Source: Heyndrickxia sporothermodurans (GTDB taxonomy: Bacteria > Bacillota > Bacilli > Bacillales > Bacillaceae_C). From it: a stretch of 64,000 bases of DNA. Below are positions 1-7,915 of this stretch, piece by piece. Numbering within the stretch: the stretch's first letter is position 1; every line of letters begins with the position of its first letter. The notes under the pieces are model-generated. The model saw only the letters and a list, made by a program, of their open reading frames with translations. It was not told where the DNA came from and made no database searches. The position numbers and the translations under genes are program-made. The stretch covers positions 1 through 64,000 of the forward strand of contig BORH01000011.1 in the NCBI GenBank assembly GCA_018333075.1, in the 5' to 3' direction.

Positions 1-51
1 TTAGCTGTAGACCGAATGAATGCTCAATTAAATCTACAACAAGCTGCTTAA
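1..51 (+). CDS. 3' end of an unidentified gene (truncated by window edge)
   Basis: An open frame enters from the left edge and ends at TAA 49-51, giving a C-terminus LAVDRMNAQLNLQQAA. It is too short to identify. It is kept only because it is open to the edge and its composition looks like a normal protein tail; it may be chance. Confidence 0.25.
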   Translation, partial: LAVDRMNAQLNLQQAA

Positions 52-104
52 ATTCAAAAATTTGAAGATATCTAAATTCTGTAGGATTGTGTTTCTTTAA
101 AATA

Positions 105-509
105 ATGAATTATGAAATTGATTCAATTGATTATGAAAAAAGTAGTGGAAAACGATTAACAGAACAGGATGTTTTAGTAGTATTAAATGGATATTTGAAT
201 AATTTAAAAATAGCTGCAACTGATTCTCCTAAATTTTCAACATTTGCCCCTGGTAATATTAAAGAATATAAAATTAGTAATAAACAAATTAAATCTTTAG
301 TTGCAAATGCAGGGCTAAATAGAGGTCTTTGGGCAGTACTTACAGCTGTAGCGAAAATATGGAAGAAAAATCCAACAATTTTAACTGCAATGATCGTTGT
401 TATACCTGCCTTTGGAGTTGTAGTTATCAATAAATGTAATAGTAAAGGTGTAATAATTAAGAGAATTACACTTGGTGCTACATCAAGTTGCTCATGTAGA
501 TCACAATAA
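105..509 (+). CDS. small bacteriocin-like protein with a hydrophobic segment and Cys-rich tail
   Basis: I do not recognise this protein (134 aa from ATG 105; an in-frame TTG at 87 would add six residues). It has a polar N-terminal half of about 75 residues, then NRGLWAVLTAVAKIWKKN, a strongly hydrophobic stretch (about residues 90-110), and a basic tail ending ITLGATSSCSCRSQ. A charged leader-like half followed by a cationic membrane segment and a small Cys/Ser/Thr-rich C-terminus is seen in several precursor-type bacteriocins, so an antimicrobial peptide precursor is a reasonable inference but no more. The ribosome binding site is weak. It converges on a two-TM gene across a shared terminator; that gene could be its immunity partner. 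No modification enzyme or exporter is visible in the window. Confidence 0.45.
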   Translation: MNYEIDSIDYEKSSGKRLTEQDVLVVLNGYLNNLKIAATDSPKFSTFAPGNIKEYKISNKQIKSLVANAGLNRGLWAVLTAVAKIWKKNPTILTAMIVVIPAFGVVVINKCNSKGVIIKRITLGATSSCSCRSQ

Positions 510-528
510 ATAACCTTTTTAAAAATAA

Positions 529-570
529 AAACCACTAATTAATTTTTTAATTGATTAGTGGTTTATTTTT
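529..570. terminator. bidirectional terminator
   Basis: Near-perfect stem 529-542 / 551-564 (AAACCACTAAT arm) with A-rich sequence to the left and a T-run to the right. It serves both the preceding rightward gene and the converging leftward 72-aa gene. Confidence 0.75.
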
Positions 571-781
571 TTATTCGTTTTATATATTTGGAAATTTGTT
601 CACTTATAAAAAACACTAATATACCACTTAATAATAGATATATTGAATTGATTTGGATTTCTTTATTCAATAACTTTAAAAAACTATTAATAAGTAAAAA
701 TCCTGCCCAAAAAATAAAAGTGGAATAAAATGCAATATTGACACTCTCTTTATCATAATTTTTATCTGATTTAAAAAACAT
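563..781 (-). CDS. small two-TM membrane protein
   Basis: A 72-residue protein with a good ribosome binding site (AGGAGGG about 7 bases before the ATG). Two hydrophobic helices (about residues 16-36 and 45-62) are followed by a lysine-rich end SKYIKRIKK. I do not recognise a family. Small basic two-TM proteins next to peptide bacteriocins are often immunity proteins, and it converges on the bacteriocin-like gene to its left, but convergent orientation is not the usual arrangement, so this role is only a guess. Confidence 0.6.
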   Translation of the reverse strand: MFFKSDKNYDKESVNIAFYSTFIFWAGFLLINSFLKLLNKEIQINSIYLLLSGILVFFISEQISKYIKRIKK

Positions 782-827
782 GTATTCCCTCCTAGTATAT
801 TGATTTTAACATTTTAAGAGTCTAACC

Positions 828-1458
828 TCAAAACAGTTAGAAAAATTCAAGTTAAGAAAAAGCGACAAAAGTATATTAATGGTGAGAGTAATATTGTTGT
901 TCCCAACATTCTCAATCGTAACTTTAAAGCAAGTCAATCCAATGAAAAATGGGTAACGGATATTCCCTACCTACCATATGGCTCTACTATGTTGTATTTA
1001 TCAACGATCATGGATTTGTATAACAATGAGATTGTGGCTTTCAAATTAAGTACCAAGCAAGATATAACCTTAGTATTAGATACACTAAGGGAAGCTGTAG
1101 AGATACGAAAGCCAGTTGGCTCAATGCTTCACAGTGACCAAGGATCCGTCTATACTTCGTACGCATTTCAAAATCTAGCAAAAGAAAAAGTCATTACCAC
1201 AAGCATGTCTCGTAAAGGAAACTGCCATGATAATGCCGTCTTTGAATCCTTTCACTCCTCGCTAAAGTCGGAAGGATTCAAAGATCAAAGTAGAGCATCT
1301 ATGTCCAATTCTAAAGTAGTACAAATTGTAAATCAATACATGTATCGATATAATCATATACGCATTCAGGGGAAAATTAAACTACCTGTCTCCACTTGAA
1401 TACAGGGGACAGGCAGCATAGGTGTTTTTTCTATGTCTCATCTGAAGGGGTCAGTCCA
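828..1458 (+). mobile_element. IS3-family remnant: 3' part of orfB (DDE transposase) and right end
   Basis: The frame from about 828 encodes the C-terminal catalytic part of an IS3/IS150-type transposase. The DDE residues are visible: WVTDI, HSDQGS and the Glu in FESFHSSLKSE. The frame is broken near 1376: one frame stops at 1399, while the +1 frame continues as NYLSPLEYRGQAA and stops at 1419-1421, the normal IS3 C-terminus. A single-base indel therefore inactivated it. The right end is probably near 1458, where the sequence reads GGGGTCAGTCCA. The left half of the element, orfA and the left inverted repeat are missing. It cannot move by itself. Confidence 0.85.
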
Positions 1459-1459
1459 C

Positions 1460-1551
1460 CACTTTGGAAGATTTTTCTTAATAAAGAAGTTTTTCAATTA
1501 AATCACCAATTGGAAAATATGGCTTACGATATGTATAATTTTTTCGAATAA
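1460..1551 (+). pseudogene. possible 3' fragment of a gene cut by the IS3 insertion
   Basis: Immediately right of the IS end an open frame reads LWKIFLNKEVFQLNHQLENMAYDMYNFFE and stops at two consecutive TAA codons (1549-1554). It has no start of its own. Amphipathic, coding-like composition next to the IS border suggests the tail of an interrupted gene; the fragment is too short for identification. Confidence 0.3.
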
Positions 1552-1558
1552 TAAAAAA

Positions 1559-1574
1559 GCCCTTCTAAGAGGGC
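1559..1574 (-). terminator. terminator of the helveticin-like gene
   Basis: Perfect GCCCTCT/AGAAGGGC hairpin followed by a T-run on the minus strand, starting about 10 bases after the stop codon at 1584. Confidence 0.8.
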
Positions 1575-1583
1575 ATTAATTTA

Positions 1584-2627
1584 CTATTTTGGTTCTGTAA
1601 ATGAATATAATCTAAATGGTTTTAAAGCTCCGGAAACAGGATCTTTTCCAGGTTTCAAGCCTACAAATACCTTTTCTACACTTGGATTGTTAGGATCTTT
1701 TTCAACTTTGATTCCTTCAGCCTCAAGTGTACCAACATAACTACCCTTTATTTTTATCGTTTTTACATGTTCAAAATTTCCGCCATTAGTATATGAGTAT
1801 TTATATATGGTTGGTGTTTGTCCAGCTGCTCCCCCGAATAAGTAAAGAAACTTGTTTCCCGAACCGACACCTGTAATATCAAATCCTTGGAAGGAATTAT
1901 TAGGTCTAGCTACACCAGTAAAATGGGTTAATTGTAATTTATTTATGTCGTAAATGTTTATGCTATTAGTAGAAGAAGCTCGTAATGCATTTGTAACTTC
2001 ACTTAGCTTATATACTGCATAATAAGTATCACTAGCAGAAGTACCTATTTGTATTCGGAAACAAATTCTATCGCTTCCATCAGCTATAGCAACCGCACTT
2101 CTATATGCAGTCCCACTTTTTTCTGGTGCAACTTTCGCAAGGTTTTTAATGGTTTTTACATTGGTTACCTCAGCACCGGTAGCCTTCGCAGAATTTATTT
2201 TATATTCGATAAGAGAAATGTTAGTCGACCATCTATTATCGTCCTTTGAATTTGCTCCGCTTCCAATCCAAATATAAGTTTTTCCACTTTCTTTAATAAC
2301 TTCTAATGATTCGCCATGACCAAACCCTTTTAACTTAACATAGTCTTTGACAGTACATTTGCCATTACTAATTGTACATCTTGAAAGTAATGTGGTGTCT
2401 CTAATCTTCGGGTCATCGCCTGCAACTCTTTGTGTAAAAAAGACTTCATTTTTATCACCATAATCAAAACTCTGAATTGCAGCATTACTTTTTGTACCTG
2501 CATACTCAAATTGTCTATCGATGGTGGTTGATATAGTCGTAGCTGCATTTGAAATATTATTATGCATTAAACAAATTATTAAACCTAAGATGGATATTAT
2601 TAATCCTTTTCTAAAAAATTTCTTCAT
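1584..2627 (-). CDS. secreted helveticin J-like (class III bacteriocin family) protein
   Basis: A 347-aa protein with a clear signal peptide (MKKFF... hydrophobic core, likely cleavage after SNA near residue 28). The mature part is a repeat-rich beta protein resembling the helveticin J family: a GHGESLE motif followed by YIWIGSG (about 104-124), PNNSFQGFDITG (about 242-253) and a late EAEGIKVE motif that matches the S/EVESI block of helveticin J. These proteins are predicted beta-propellers, and some members kill related bacteria. Ribosome binding site GGGAGGAAG lies just before the ATG and a terminator follows. No immunity gene is obvious beside it. The family call rests on motif order, not on an alignment, and an alternative non-toxic secreted propeller protein is possible. 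Confidence 0.6.
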   Translation of the reverse strand: MKKFFRKGLIISILGLIICLMHNNISNAATTISTTIDRQFEYAGTKSNAAIQSFDYGDKNEVFFTQRVAGDDPKIRDTTLLSRCTISNGKCTVKDYVKLKGFGHGESLEVIKESGKTYIWIGSGANSKDDNRWSTNISLIEYKINSAKATGAEVTNVKTIKNLAKVAPEKSGTAYRSAVAIADGSDRICFRIQIGTSASDTYYAVYKLSEVTNALRASSTNSINIYDINKLQLTHFTGVARPNNSFQGFDITGVGSGNKFLYLFGGAAGQTPTIYKYSYTNGGNFEHVKTIKIKGSYVGTLEAEGIKVEKDPNNPSVEKVFVGLKPGKDPVSGALKPFRLYSFTEPK

Positions 2628-2866
2628 TCTTCTTCCTCCCTTTTTTATAAATTTCTTACAAAAAATACAATATCATATAGTTTAAAAGAAATATGTCGAA
2701 AATTGAGGACTGTTTGTTTTTTTTTATCTTTTGATGTCAAAGAGGAAATAATGTTAAATTGTCAGTAAATGTCGATTAATAAATATAAATGTAGATAAAT
2801 AGTCTTTGTTTCAGTTTTCTTACTTTTATATAATTATTATGAAAAATGTTCCAGATAGGTAAAAAA

Positions 2867-3500
2867 ATGCACAAAATGTATATTAGTATTTTACTTAGTT
2901 TCGTTTTAATACTTTCCTTGTTACCAACTTATGTTGGAGCAGAAAGTAATGCAGAGAATTCAAAAGACCCCATAACTAATAATGATTCGAAATCAACCAG
3001 GAAGGAACTAGTAGAATAGAGAAGTGAATTTTCAAAGACATTTGTAGATGATACAGGAAAATTTACGAGAGAAATATATCAAGAACTTATTCATCACAAG
3101 AGAAATGGAAAATGGGAAAATATTTCTGAAAACCTTATTAGTAAAACTAATAATGGAACTTTAGAATCAGAAGATACTAAGTTAAAAACATTTTCCTTTG
3201 TAAATTTACAGAAAAATAAGAAAATTGTTTATAAAATGGGGAAACATATATTATCATTTTCTAATATAAGTGCAACTGATGAAAAAAAAAGAATTTACAC
3301 AGAATTCTTCTATGAAAACAGAAATTGATGAAAATAGAAATGCTTATAAGCACGGTAAAAAGATAAAGAAACAAGGTAATAGAGTTAAAGTACAAGGGGA
3401 AAGTGGCAGATTAAAGATAGAGATGTGGGTTAATACAAAAACTAAAGTTATAGAAACAGCGTATCCAAAAAATGAGGGAGGGTGTATAATTTGGATGTAG
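2867..3500 (+). pseudogene. collapsed WapA/YD-repeat polymorphic toxin gene
   Basis: The 5' part starts at ATG 2867 with a typical signal peptide (hydrophobic core ending YVGA). It has an in-frame TAG at 3017-3019, then continues RSEFSKTFVDDTGKFTREIY and KRNGKWENISENL, the conserved N-terminal segment of Bacillus WapA-type wall toxins, until TGA 3326-3328. From about 3285 a second frame encodes EFTQNSSMKTEIDEN and GRLKIEMWVNTKTKVIETAYP, the C-terminal toxin tail of such a protein, ending at 3500. The thousands of bases that normally encode the YD-repeat core are gone, and the two ends meet at an A-run near 3284-3291 in different frames. What remains is a signal peptide, N-domain and toxin tail with one nonsense codon and one frame change. 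The immunity gene that follows is intact. Confidence 0.8.
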
Positions 3501-3946
3501 TTGAAATAGAACTTAATATATGTTTAGATTCTTTATCTATATATAGTCATAATGTTATTACTGGTAAAATTTATTTCTCAATTGAAGATCGATTTTTTCC
3601 TGAGAAAGGGTGGGAAGATTTTGTTGTAGTGATTTTAGCCTGGTGGCTTAAAGCACTGTTAAATTTAAAAAATAGTCGTAATGGGATTACACAAGTATTT
3701 GAATTTATGGATGGACCCTTATTTGTAAGAGGTACCAAAATTTCAGAAGATATCGTAGAAATGCAGTTTATCAAGGAAAAGGCAGATTTTGAACATATCT
3801 ATTTTACATGTCAATGTAGTATAAACCAATTAAAAAACACCTTAATAACTACAACAAAGTATTTATTAAAAGAACTTGAACGACGGAATTTGGAATCAGA
3901 TGATATAGAAGAATTAGAGAGAATGTGGAAAATTTTAAACAATTAA
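3491..3946 (+). CDS. probable immunity protein for the WapA-type toxin tail
   Basis: A 151-aa soluble acidic protein. The best start is TTG 3491, about 8 bases after GGAGGG; GTG 3482 lies inside that ribosome binding site. The start overlaps the end of the toxin tail by 10 bases, the usual toxin-immunity arrangement. It begins DVVEIELNICLDSL and ends in a charged helix (ELERRNLESDDIEELERMWKIL). I cannot assign an Imm family. Role inferred from position: neutralising the adjacent C-terminal toxin, now useful perhaps only against sister strains that still make the full protein. A terminator follows. Confidence 0.6.
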   Translation: MDVVEIELNICLDSLSIYSHNVITGKIYFSIEDRFFPEKGWEDFVVVILAWWLKALLNLKNSRNGITQVFEFMDGPLFVRGTKISEDIVEMQFIKEKADFEHIYFTCQCSINQLKNTLITTTKYLLKELERRNLESDDIEELERMWKILNN

Positions 3947-3953
3947 CTATTCG

Positions 3954-3990
3954 ATAACTCCATAGGGTATTCCTTTGGAGTTATATTTTT
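3954..3990 (+). terminator. terminator after immunity gene
   Basis: Perfect 9-bp stem ATAACTCCA (3954-3962) / TGGAGTTAT (3976-3984) followed by ATTTTTTATT. Confidence 0.8.
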
Positions 3991-4106
3991 TATTAATGTT
4001 TCTGCATATAGATCAATTAATGATATTAAGAGAACATATTTTCATTTTATGAGAATGAATAAGATGTTTATTTAGAATTTTATGTCAATTATTTTAATTA
4101 GCAAGA

Positions 4107-4792
4107 TTGACTAGAAAAAGGGTCAATCAAGCCTATCACTATTGGACAAATTATCGTGTTGATGTAAAATCTATACTTGATCATTCTGGTCAAGAAGTGG
4201 GGTATTATCAATATGATACCTACGGAAATATTTTATCTGAGAATGGTAAAATAGAAAAAGATAATTCTTTTCGTTATGCGGGTTATTATTACGATTTCGA
4301 AACAAAGAATTACTACATTAAGGCTAGGTATTATAATCCAACAGATTCGAATTTCTTAAGCATTGATCCATATCCAGGAGATGAGGATTTACCTATAAGT
4401 CAAAATGGATATAATTATACAAATAATAATCCCCTAAACCTAGTAGATACAAACGGAGAAGCTAATGATAAATCTGCACGATTAATTGGACTAGTAGGTT
4501 GGGCCAGGAGGTTTTAGAGGTGGAAAAAGTAGTAAGGTTCCATCCCAATTTTTGAGAGGACAGAAATTTGAAAAATCAGTACTTAAAAAATATAAACTTG
4601 TTAAAAATACTAAAAAAATTGGAAAAAGCATTCCAGATAGTTTGAGTAAGGGAAGAATTAGTGAGATAAAGATGTAAAGTATGTCTATAAGAGTAAGCAA
4701 TTTAGTGACTATCATACCTACTCGAACAAAATTTCAAACCTTTAGAAAAGGCTATTAAAAGAAGAGGTGGTAGGATTATAAGAGTAAAATAG
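4107..4792 (+). pseudogene. Rhs/YD-repeat toxin C-terminus with broken nuclease tail (Tox-REase-7-like)
   Basis: The frame opens at about 4107 with the last Rhs core repeats and the diagnostic junction: YHYWTNYRVDV, YQYDTYGNIL, YYDFETKNYYIKARYYNP, then NNPLNLVDTNGE, after which strain-specific toxin tails begin. The tail is shattered. Near 4500 the frame shifts into GPGGFRGGKSSKVP...GQKFEKSVL...GKSIPDSLS; near 4670 it shifts again to SEIKDVKYVYKSKQFSDY; near 4727 again to FKPLEKAIKRRGGRIIRVK, with stop TAG at 4790-4792. The order KxIPD, (I/V)xEIKDVK, QFSDY and KPLEKAI matches the restriction-endonuclease-like Tox-REase-7 toxin family. The gene lacks its N-terminus, signal and most of the repeat core, and at least three indels prevent a functional product. 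Confidence 0.8.
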
Positions 4793-4810
4793 AATGTATG
4801 GAGGGGAAAC

Positions 4811-5557
4811 ATGTCAATAGTAGGAACTATATTTACAACTAAGAATTTAGGAACTAAAAAAAAGGCAGAACTATTTTTTGAAAACCTAGCCCTTTTGAAT
4901 TATTTACCTAATAAAATTGGACTTTATGATCCTGCAAAGGAGGAATTCAGTGTTAATAAAGCTATAGATATGTGGACTTATGGAGAAGAAGGTTGCTATG
5001 TTGAGGGGATAGGGAACACTGGATATTTTGGTAGTGTAGTTGGGAAAAATGTGAAATTAGGTTTTAGATTTGATATTTTTTGGTGGAACAGTTCTCAAAA
5101 AAATTATATGAATAGAATAGATTTTTATTTTACAAATAAATCTTTTTCTTTAAATAAAGAGAAGGTAATACAATTATTTAAAGAATTAATTACTATTTCT
5201 GAAGCTTGTTATGGGTATATTTCACATTCAGATTGTGAGGATAGACAACATGTAACAGGTGATTTAACCACTAGGTTACCAGGTGTTTTTTGGTGTAATT
5301 ATTTTGGAGAGAAGCTTAAAGATTTTTTTGAGGAAAAAAAAATATTAGCATACCCATGGTATAACCATGAATATCATGGTTCGAGTGGGATTATAACTTA
5401 TTTATCTAAAGAAACCAAGGAATTATTAGGTTCAGAAGAACCTGAAATCCAAGCAAAAACCTATTTAGGCGAAAAGTCTTTTGGCGATGTGAAACAGTTT
5501 ATTGAAAATCCTGAAATGATACAACAAAGGATTGTTCCTAATTTTTTTAAAGAATAA
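4811..5557 (+). CDS. probable immunity protein paired with the broken Rhs nuclease
   Basis: An intact 248-aa soluble protein starting at ATG 4811 behind GGAGGGGAAAC, 18 bases after the end of the toxin wreck. It contains ISEACYGYISHSDCEDRQ (about 135-152) and PGVFWCNYFGEKLKDFF (about 160-176), an aromatic-rich pattern seen in several large immunity families of polymorphic toxins; I considered Imm52-like but cannot confirm it. The function is inferred from position directly behind the toxin tail. It is intact while the toxin is not, the expected state of an orphan immunity gene under selection or recently stranded. Confidence 0.55.
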   Translation: MSIVGTIFTTKNLGTKKKAELFFENLALLNYLPNKIGLYDPAKEEFSVNKAIDMWTYGEEGCYVEGIGNTGYFGSVVGKNVKLGFRFDIFWWNSSQKNYMNRIDFYFTNKSFSLNKEKVIQLFKELITISEACYGYISHSDCEDRQHVTGDLTTRLPGVFWCNYFGEKLKDFFEEKKILAYPWYNHEYHGSSGIITYLSKETKELLGSEEPEIQAKTYLGEKSFGDVKQFIENPEMIQQRIVPNFFKE

Positions 5558-5677
5558 AGTAAATTTCTACAATGCTGAAATAATTACTTTGTTAAAGTAA
5601 AGGATATGAAAATTTGTTGTTTCAAAAACTTTTTAATTATCATGGAGTGAGGTTAAAATAAAGGACGGTTGAAGCGA

Positions 5678-6238
5678 ATGTATGATTACAATATTGGATT
5701 AGTTTACGATAATTCTTGTTGTAAAGCACAAGAGCTTAAGAAAATAGTTGATTATTTGAATGACAATACCGGAAGTGTTATGTATTCAAAAGTATCTCTA
5801 GATGTAGATGGTGATGAATGGGTAGAAAGCCACTTTTCCAAAATAGACTATACAATGTTAGCAAATAACTTTTATGGCGAGATTCAATTAATCTGTAAGA
5901 AATTATTTGATACGAATGATATATCATTAACAATATATATTCAATCAGAAGAAACCTATTTTGGATTTGTACTAAGTTTTGAATTCAAAAATGAGAAAAA
6001 ACTGCTTTTAATAGATAAACTTGAAGAAGAATTTATTAATTTAGTACTTGAGTTTTATCGATGCTCAAAATTCAATTATGCGTTTTGTGACCATGATTCG
6101 GAACTAGAGATACATCCAATGAAAAAAGAAGAAATCAATCAGTTATATTCAATTGTTATATGGCCAAATAATAAAAAAGATCTTAGCAAAATAGTAAAGA
6201 ATAATTGGAAAATTGATGGTATAACCCCTAGATTATAG
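5678..6238 (+). CDS. immunity-like protein (possibly Imm64-like)
   Basis: A 186-aa acidic soluble protein. ATG 5678 is preferred over an in-frame TTG at 5669, which sits too close to the AAAGGA ribosome binding site. Visible features are YDYNIGLVYDN at the N-terminus, DVDGDEWVESHFSKIDYTML (about 43-62), a fold with alternating strands (ISLTIYIQSEETYFGFVLSFEF), and FCDHDSELE late in the protein. The pattern of a GxxY strand, DGDEW and a terminal CDHE/D motif recalls Imm64, but this is recognition from memory, not a search. No toxin gene adjoins it, so it would be a stand-alone orphan immunity gene in the island. A strong terminator follows. Confidence 0.45.
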   Translation: MYDYNIGLVYDNSCCKAQELKKIVDYLNDNTGSVMYSKVSLDVDGDEWVESHFSKIDYTMLANNFYGEIQLICKKLFDTNDISLTIYIQSEETYFGFVLSFEFKNEKKLLLIDKLEEEFINLVLEFYRCSKFNYAFCDHDSELEIHPMKKEEINQLYSIVIWPNNKKDLSKIVKNNWKIDGITPRL

Positions 6239-6246
6239 TTTATATT

Positions 6247-6281
6247 TCCCCGAAGATATTTAGTTGTTTTCGGGGATTTTA
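6247..6281 (+). terminator. terminator
   Basis: TCCCCGAA (6247-6254) / TTCGGGGA (6269-6276) stem, then TTTT. Confidence 0.75.
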
Positions 6282-6303
6282 TGCACTATTTCAAAAGTTA
6301 AGT

Positions 6304-6590
6304 ATGCGTACAAGAATTATTAGTAAAGGTATTGATTTGGCAGTATTGCTAATTCCAGGTTTAAGAAAAATTAATAAGTTATTGAAATATGGAAAAAGAC
6401 CAAAGTCCATAGATTAATAAATGGAGAAAAAATAAGAATTAAAGTTAGAGTTACTGAATATTTCTCAAGAATTGGAATAGGTGTATCAATTGCAAGGAGC
6501 GCAGCAGGATTGATTATCAATGGCATGCTCACTATAATAGATACTTCAGTAGGTCAAATAGCTGTCTCGGTACTAAAAAGGTTTTTTTAA
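6304..6590 (+). pseudogene. frameshifted small gene with a hydrophobic C-terminal segment
   Basis: ATG 6304 opens MRTRIISKGIDLAVLLIPGL... and stops at 6415-6417. The -1 frame continues without loss from about 6400 as INGEKIRIKVRVTEYFSRIG then ARSAAGLIINGMLTIIDTSV and ends at TAA 6588-6590. Joined, the two parts give one protein of roughly 95 residues with a C-terminal hydrophobic stretch. I do not recognise the family. A single indel near 6395-6410 would explain the break. It may be a fragment of a toxin module, given its neighbours. Confidence 0.45.
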
Positions 6591-6703
6591 ACTTATAATA
6601 AGAAAGCAGAAAAATATATTTTTTTGAAAAAAAAAGTCAAAGTTGAATATATAAATTTTACTAAACGGAAATAATTAAAAGCAGATTGGAGAAAGTAGAC
6701 TTA

Positions 6704-6883
6704 ATGATTAATATTTTATATAAAATAGGATATATTTTATTATTTGTTTATTTAGTTAGTCTTTTATTTTATAGATTAAAAAAAAAGAATACCAAATCAA
6801 TGTCTGAAAATGTTGTACTTGGTTGGGTTATAGTTTTTTGTGTGATTACTATATTTATCGTTATAATGACTATATTAAAGTAG
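6704..6883 (+). CDS. small two-TM protein
   Basis: A 59-aa protein from ATG 6704, preferred over TTG 6686, which precedes the GGAGAAAG ribosome binding site. It is almost entirely two hydrophobic helices (about 3-23 and 37-57) separated by a lysine-rich loop RLKKKNTKS. Family unknown; plausible as an immunity or accessory peptide of the island. A terminator follows within 40 bases. Confidence 0.5.
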   Translation: MINILYKIGYILLFVYLVSLLFYRLKKKNTKSMSENVVLGWVIVFCVITIFIVIMTILK

Positions 6884-6919
6884 ATTTAATAAATTTTTAT
6901 GAAAATTCAAAGTAATTTT

Positions 6920-6953
6920 AACTCCTTTTCATGAATTGATAAGGAGTTTTTTT
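6920..6953 (+). terminator. terminator
   Basis: AACTCCTT (6920-6927) / AAGGAGTT (6941-6948) stem followed by a T-run. Confidence 0.75.
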
Positions 6954-7576
6954 AATAAGCTTTGAGATTATTTGAGTTATAAGTTTTATAGAAGAAGAAT
7001 AGTTATTCTTTATTTCAATAAAAGATAAGAAATACATAAATTATTCTAAAGAAATTCAGACAATTCCCTACATTATTATATATATTTATATTTTGTTGCA
7101 GAAAAAGAAACGAATGTTCGTTATAAATATAAGTAATCACATAATGTTTATAAGAGAAATGTTTTGGGGTTAGAAGAATTAGTATATTCATTATTAAGTG
7201 CATTAGAAGATGGTCAAATGTGTTGATTCGAATATCAGAAGATTTCACATTTTGCACATTAAGTACATTTTTTAGATATTTTAAAGGTTAATATGATTTT
7301 GTTTTAAACCGTCTAAAAGGCGATTTATTTTTTTGAATTGCTAGACAAACATTTGGAAATACAGTATTAAAATTTTCTAAATGATAGTAGTAAAAAATAT
7401 TTTCTTCATATTATATATGCAAAAAATCAAGGCATAAATTATTGGGGTCGAAATGGGGTTGAAACCAACCCCATTTCATTAAATCCAGAACAAAATTAAC
7501 TAATTATATACGAATGAAATAGTAATATAACAAAGTTTACTAAATTAAAAACAACTTCATAAAATTAAGAACTGCC
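6954..7576. other. AT-rich gene-poor stretch at the island edge
   Basis: No gene can be supported here. Short in-frame scraps such as LEELVYSLLSALEDGQMC (ending near 7225) could be coding relics, but there is no start or ribosome binding site. The only strong structure is a perfect 11-bp inverted repeat at 7451-7476. Confidence 0.5.
7451..7476. repeat. perfect 11-bp inverted repeat
   Basis: AAATGGGGTTG (7451-7461) / CAACCCCATTT (7466-7476), loop of 4. No T-run on either side, so a simple terminator is unlikely. It lies 100 bp from the tRNA-Arg remnant. Confidence 0.6.
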
Positions 7577-7619
7577 GCCTTCTAAGCCGTCGGTCGGGGG
7601 TTCGAATCCCTCCTGGGAC
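7577..7619 (+). other. 3' half of tRNA-Arg(TCT): attachment-site remnant of an integrated island
   Basis: The sequence reads from the anticodon stem-loop (loop CTTCTAA, anticodon TCT) through the variable region, the T arm (GGGGG TTCGAAT CCCTC) and the acceptor 3' strand (TGGGAC). No 5' half exists: upstream sequence cannot form the D arm or the 5' acceptor strand, and the 5' anticodon stem strand does not pair. It is not a functional tRNA. Integrases that target tRNA genes leave exactly this kind of 3' duplicate (attR), with the intact tRNA regenerated at the other end. Together with the toxin-rich content to its left this marks the right border of a genomic island. Confidence 0.8.
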
Positions 7620-7650
7620 ACTAAATAACCTTTATTAAGATAAAGGAATA

Positions 7651-7692
7651 AATCACTCTTAAATGTTGTTAATATTTAAGAGTGATTTTTTT
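7651..7692 (+). terminator. terminator (original tRNA-Arg terminator)
   Basis: Perfect 14-bp stem AATCACTCTTAAAT (7651-7664) / ATTTAAGAGTGATT (7674-7687) followed by a T-run. It directly follows the tRNA remnant and has no other gene to serve, so it is probably the native terminator of the ancestral tRNA locus. Confidence 0.8.
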
Positions 7693-7915
7693 ATTTCTAG
7701 AAAACTGCATCACAAAAAATAATTGTATCTCTAAATACTGTGGGGAATTTATAAAAATGATACTTAATCATTCTGAATATATGTACCGGAACATTTGGAA
7801 ATTCCTTTTTACATGTCTTTTTATAATAACTGTCCATGTAGAGCATTGTGAGACAGGTTATTTACACTTTTCTTTACTATACTTTTATTATCATTAAATG
7901 AAAGGGGAAACACAA

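Noticed and set aside
131-535. Minus-strand open frame of 134 codons opposite the bacteriocin-like gene
   Set aside because: Overlaps the forward gene completely and crosses the terminator; no ribosome binding site. Treated as a shadow frame.
7015-7257. Minus-strand 80-codon frame in the island edge
   Set aside because: Low-complexity AT-rich translation, no ribosome binding site, no family resemblance.
7682-7897. Forward 71-codon frame after the tRNA remnant
   Set aside because: Starts inside the terminator stem and lacks a ribosome binding site; the real gene starts at 7916.
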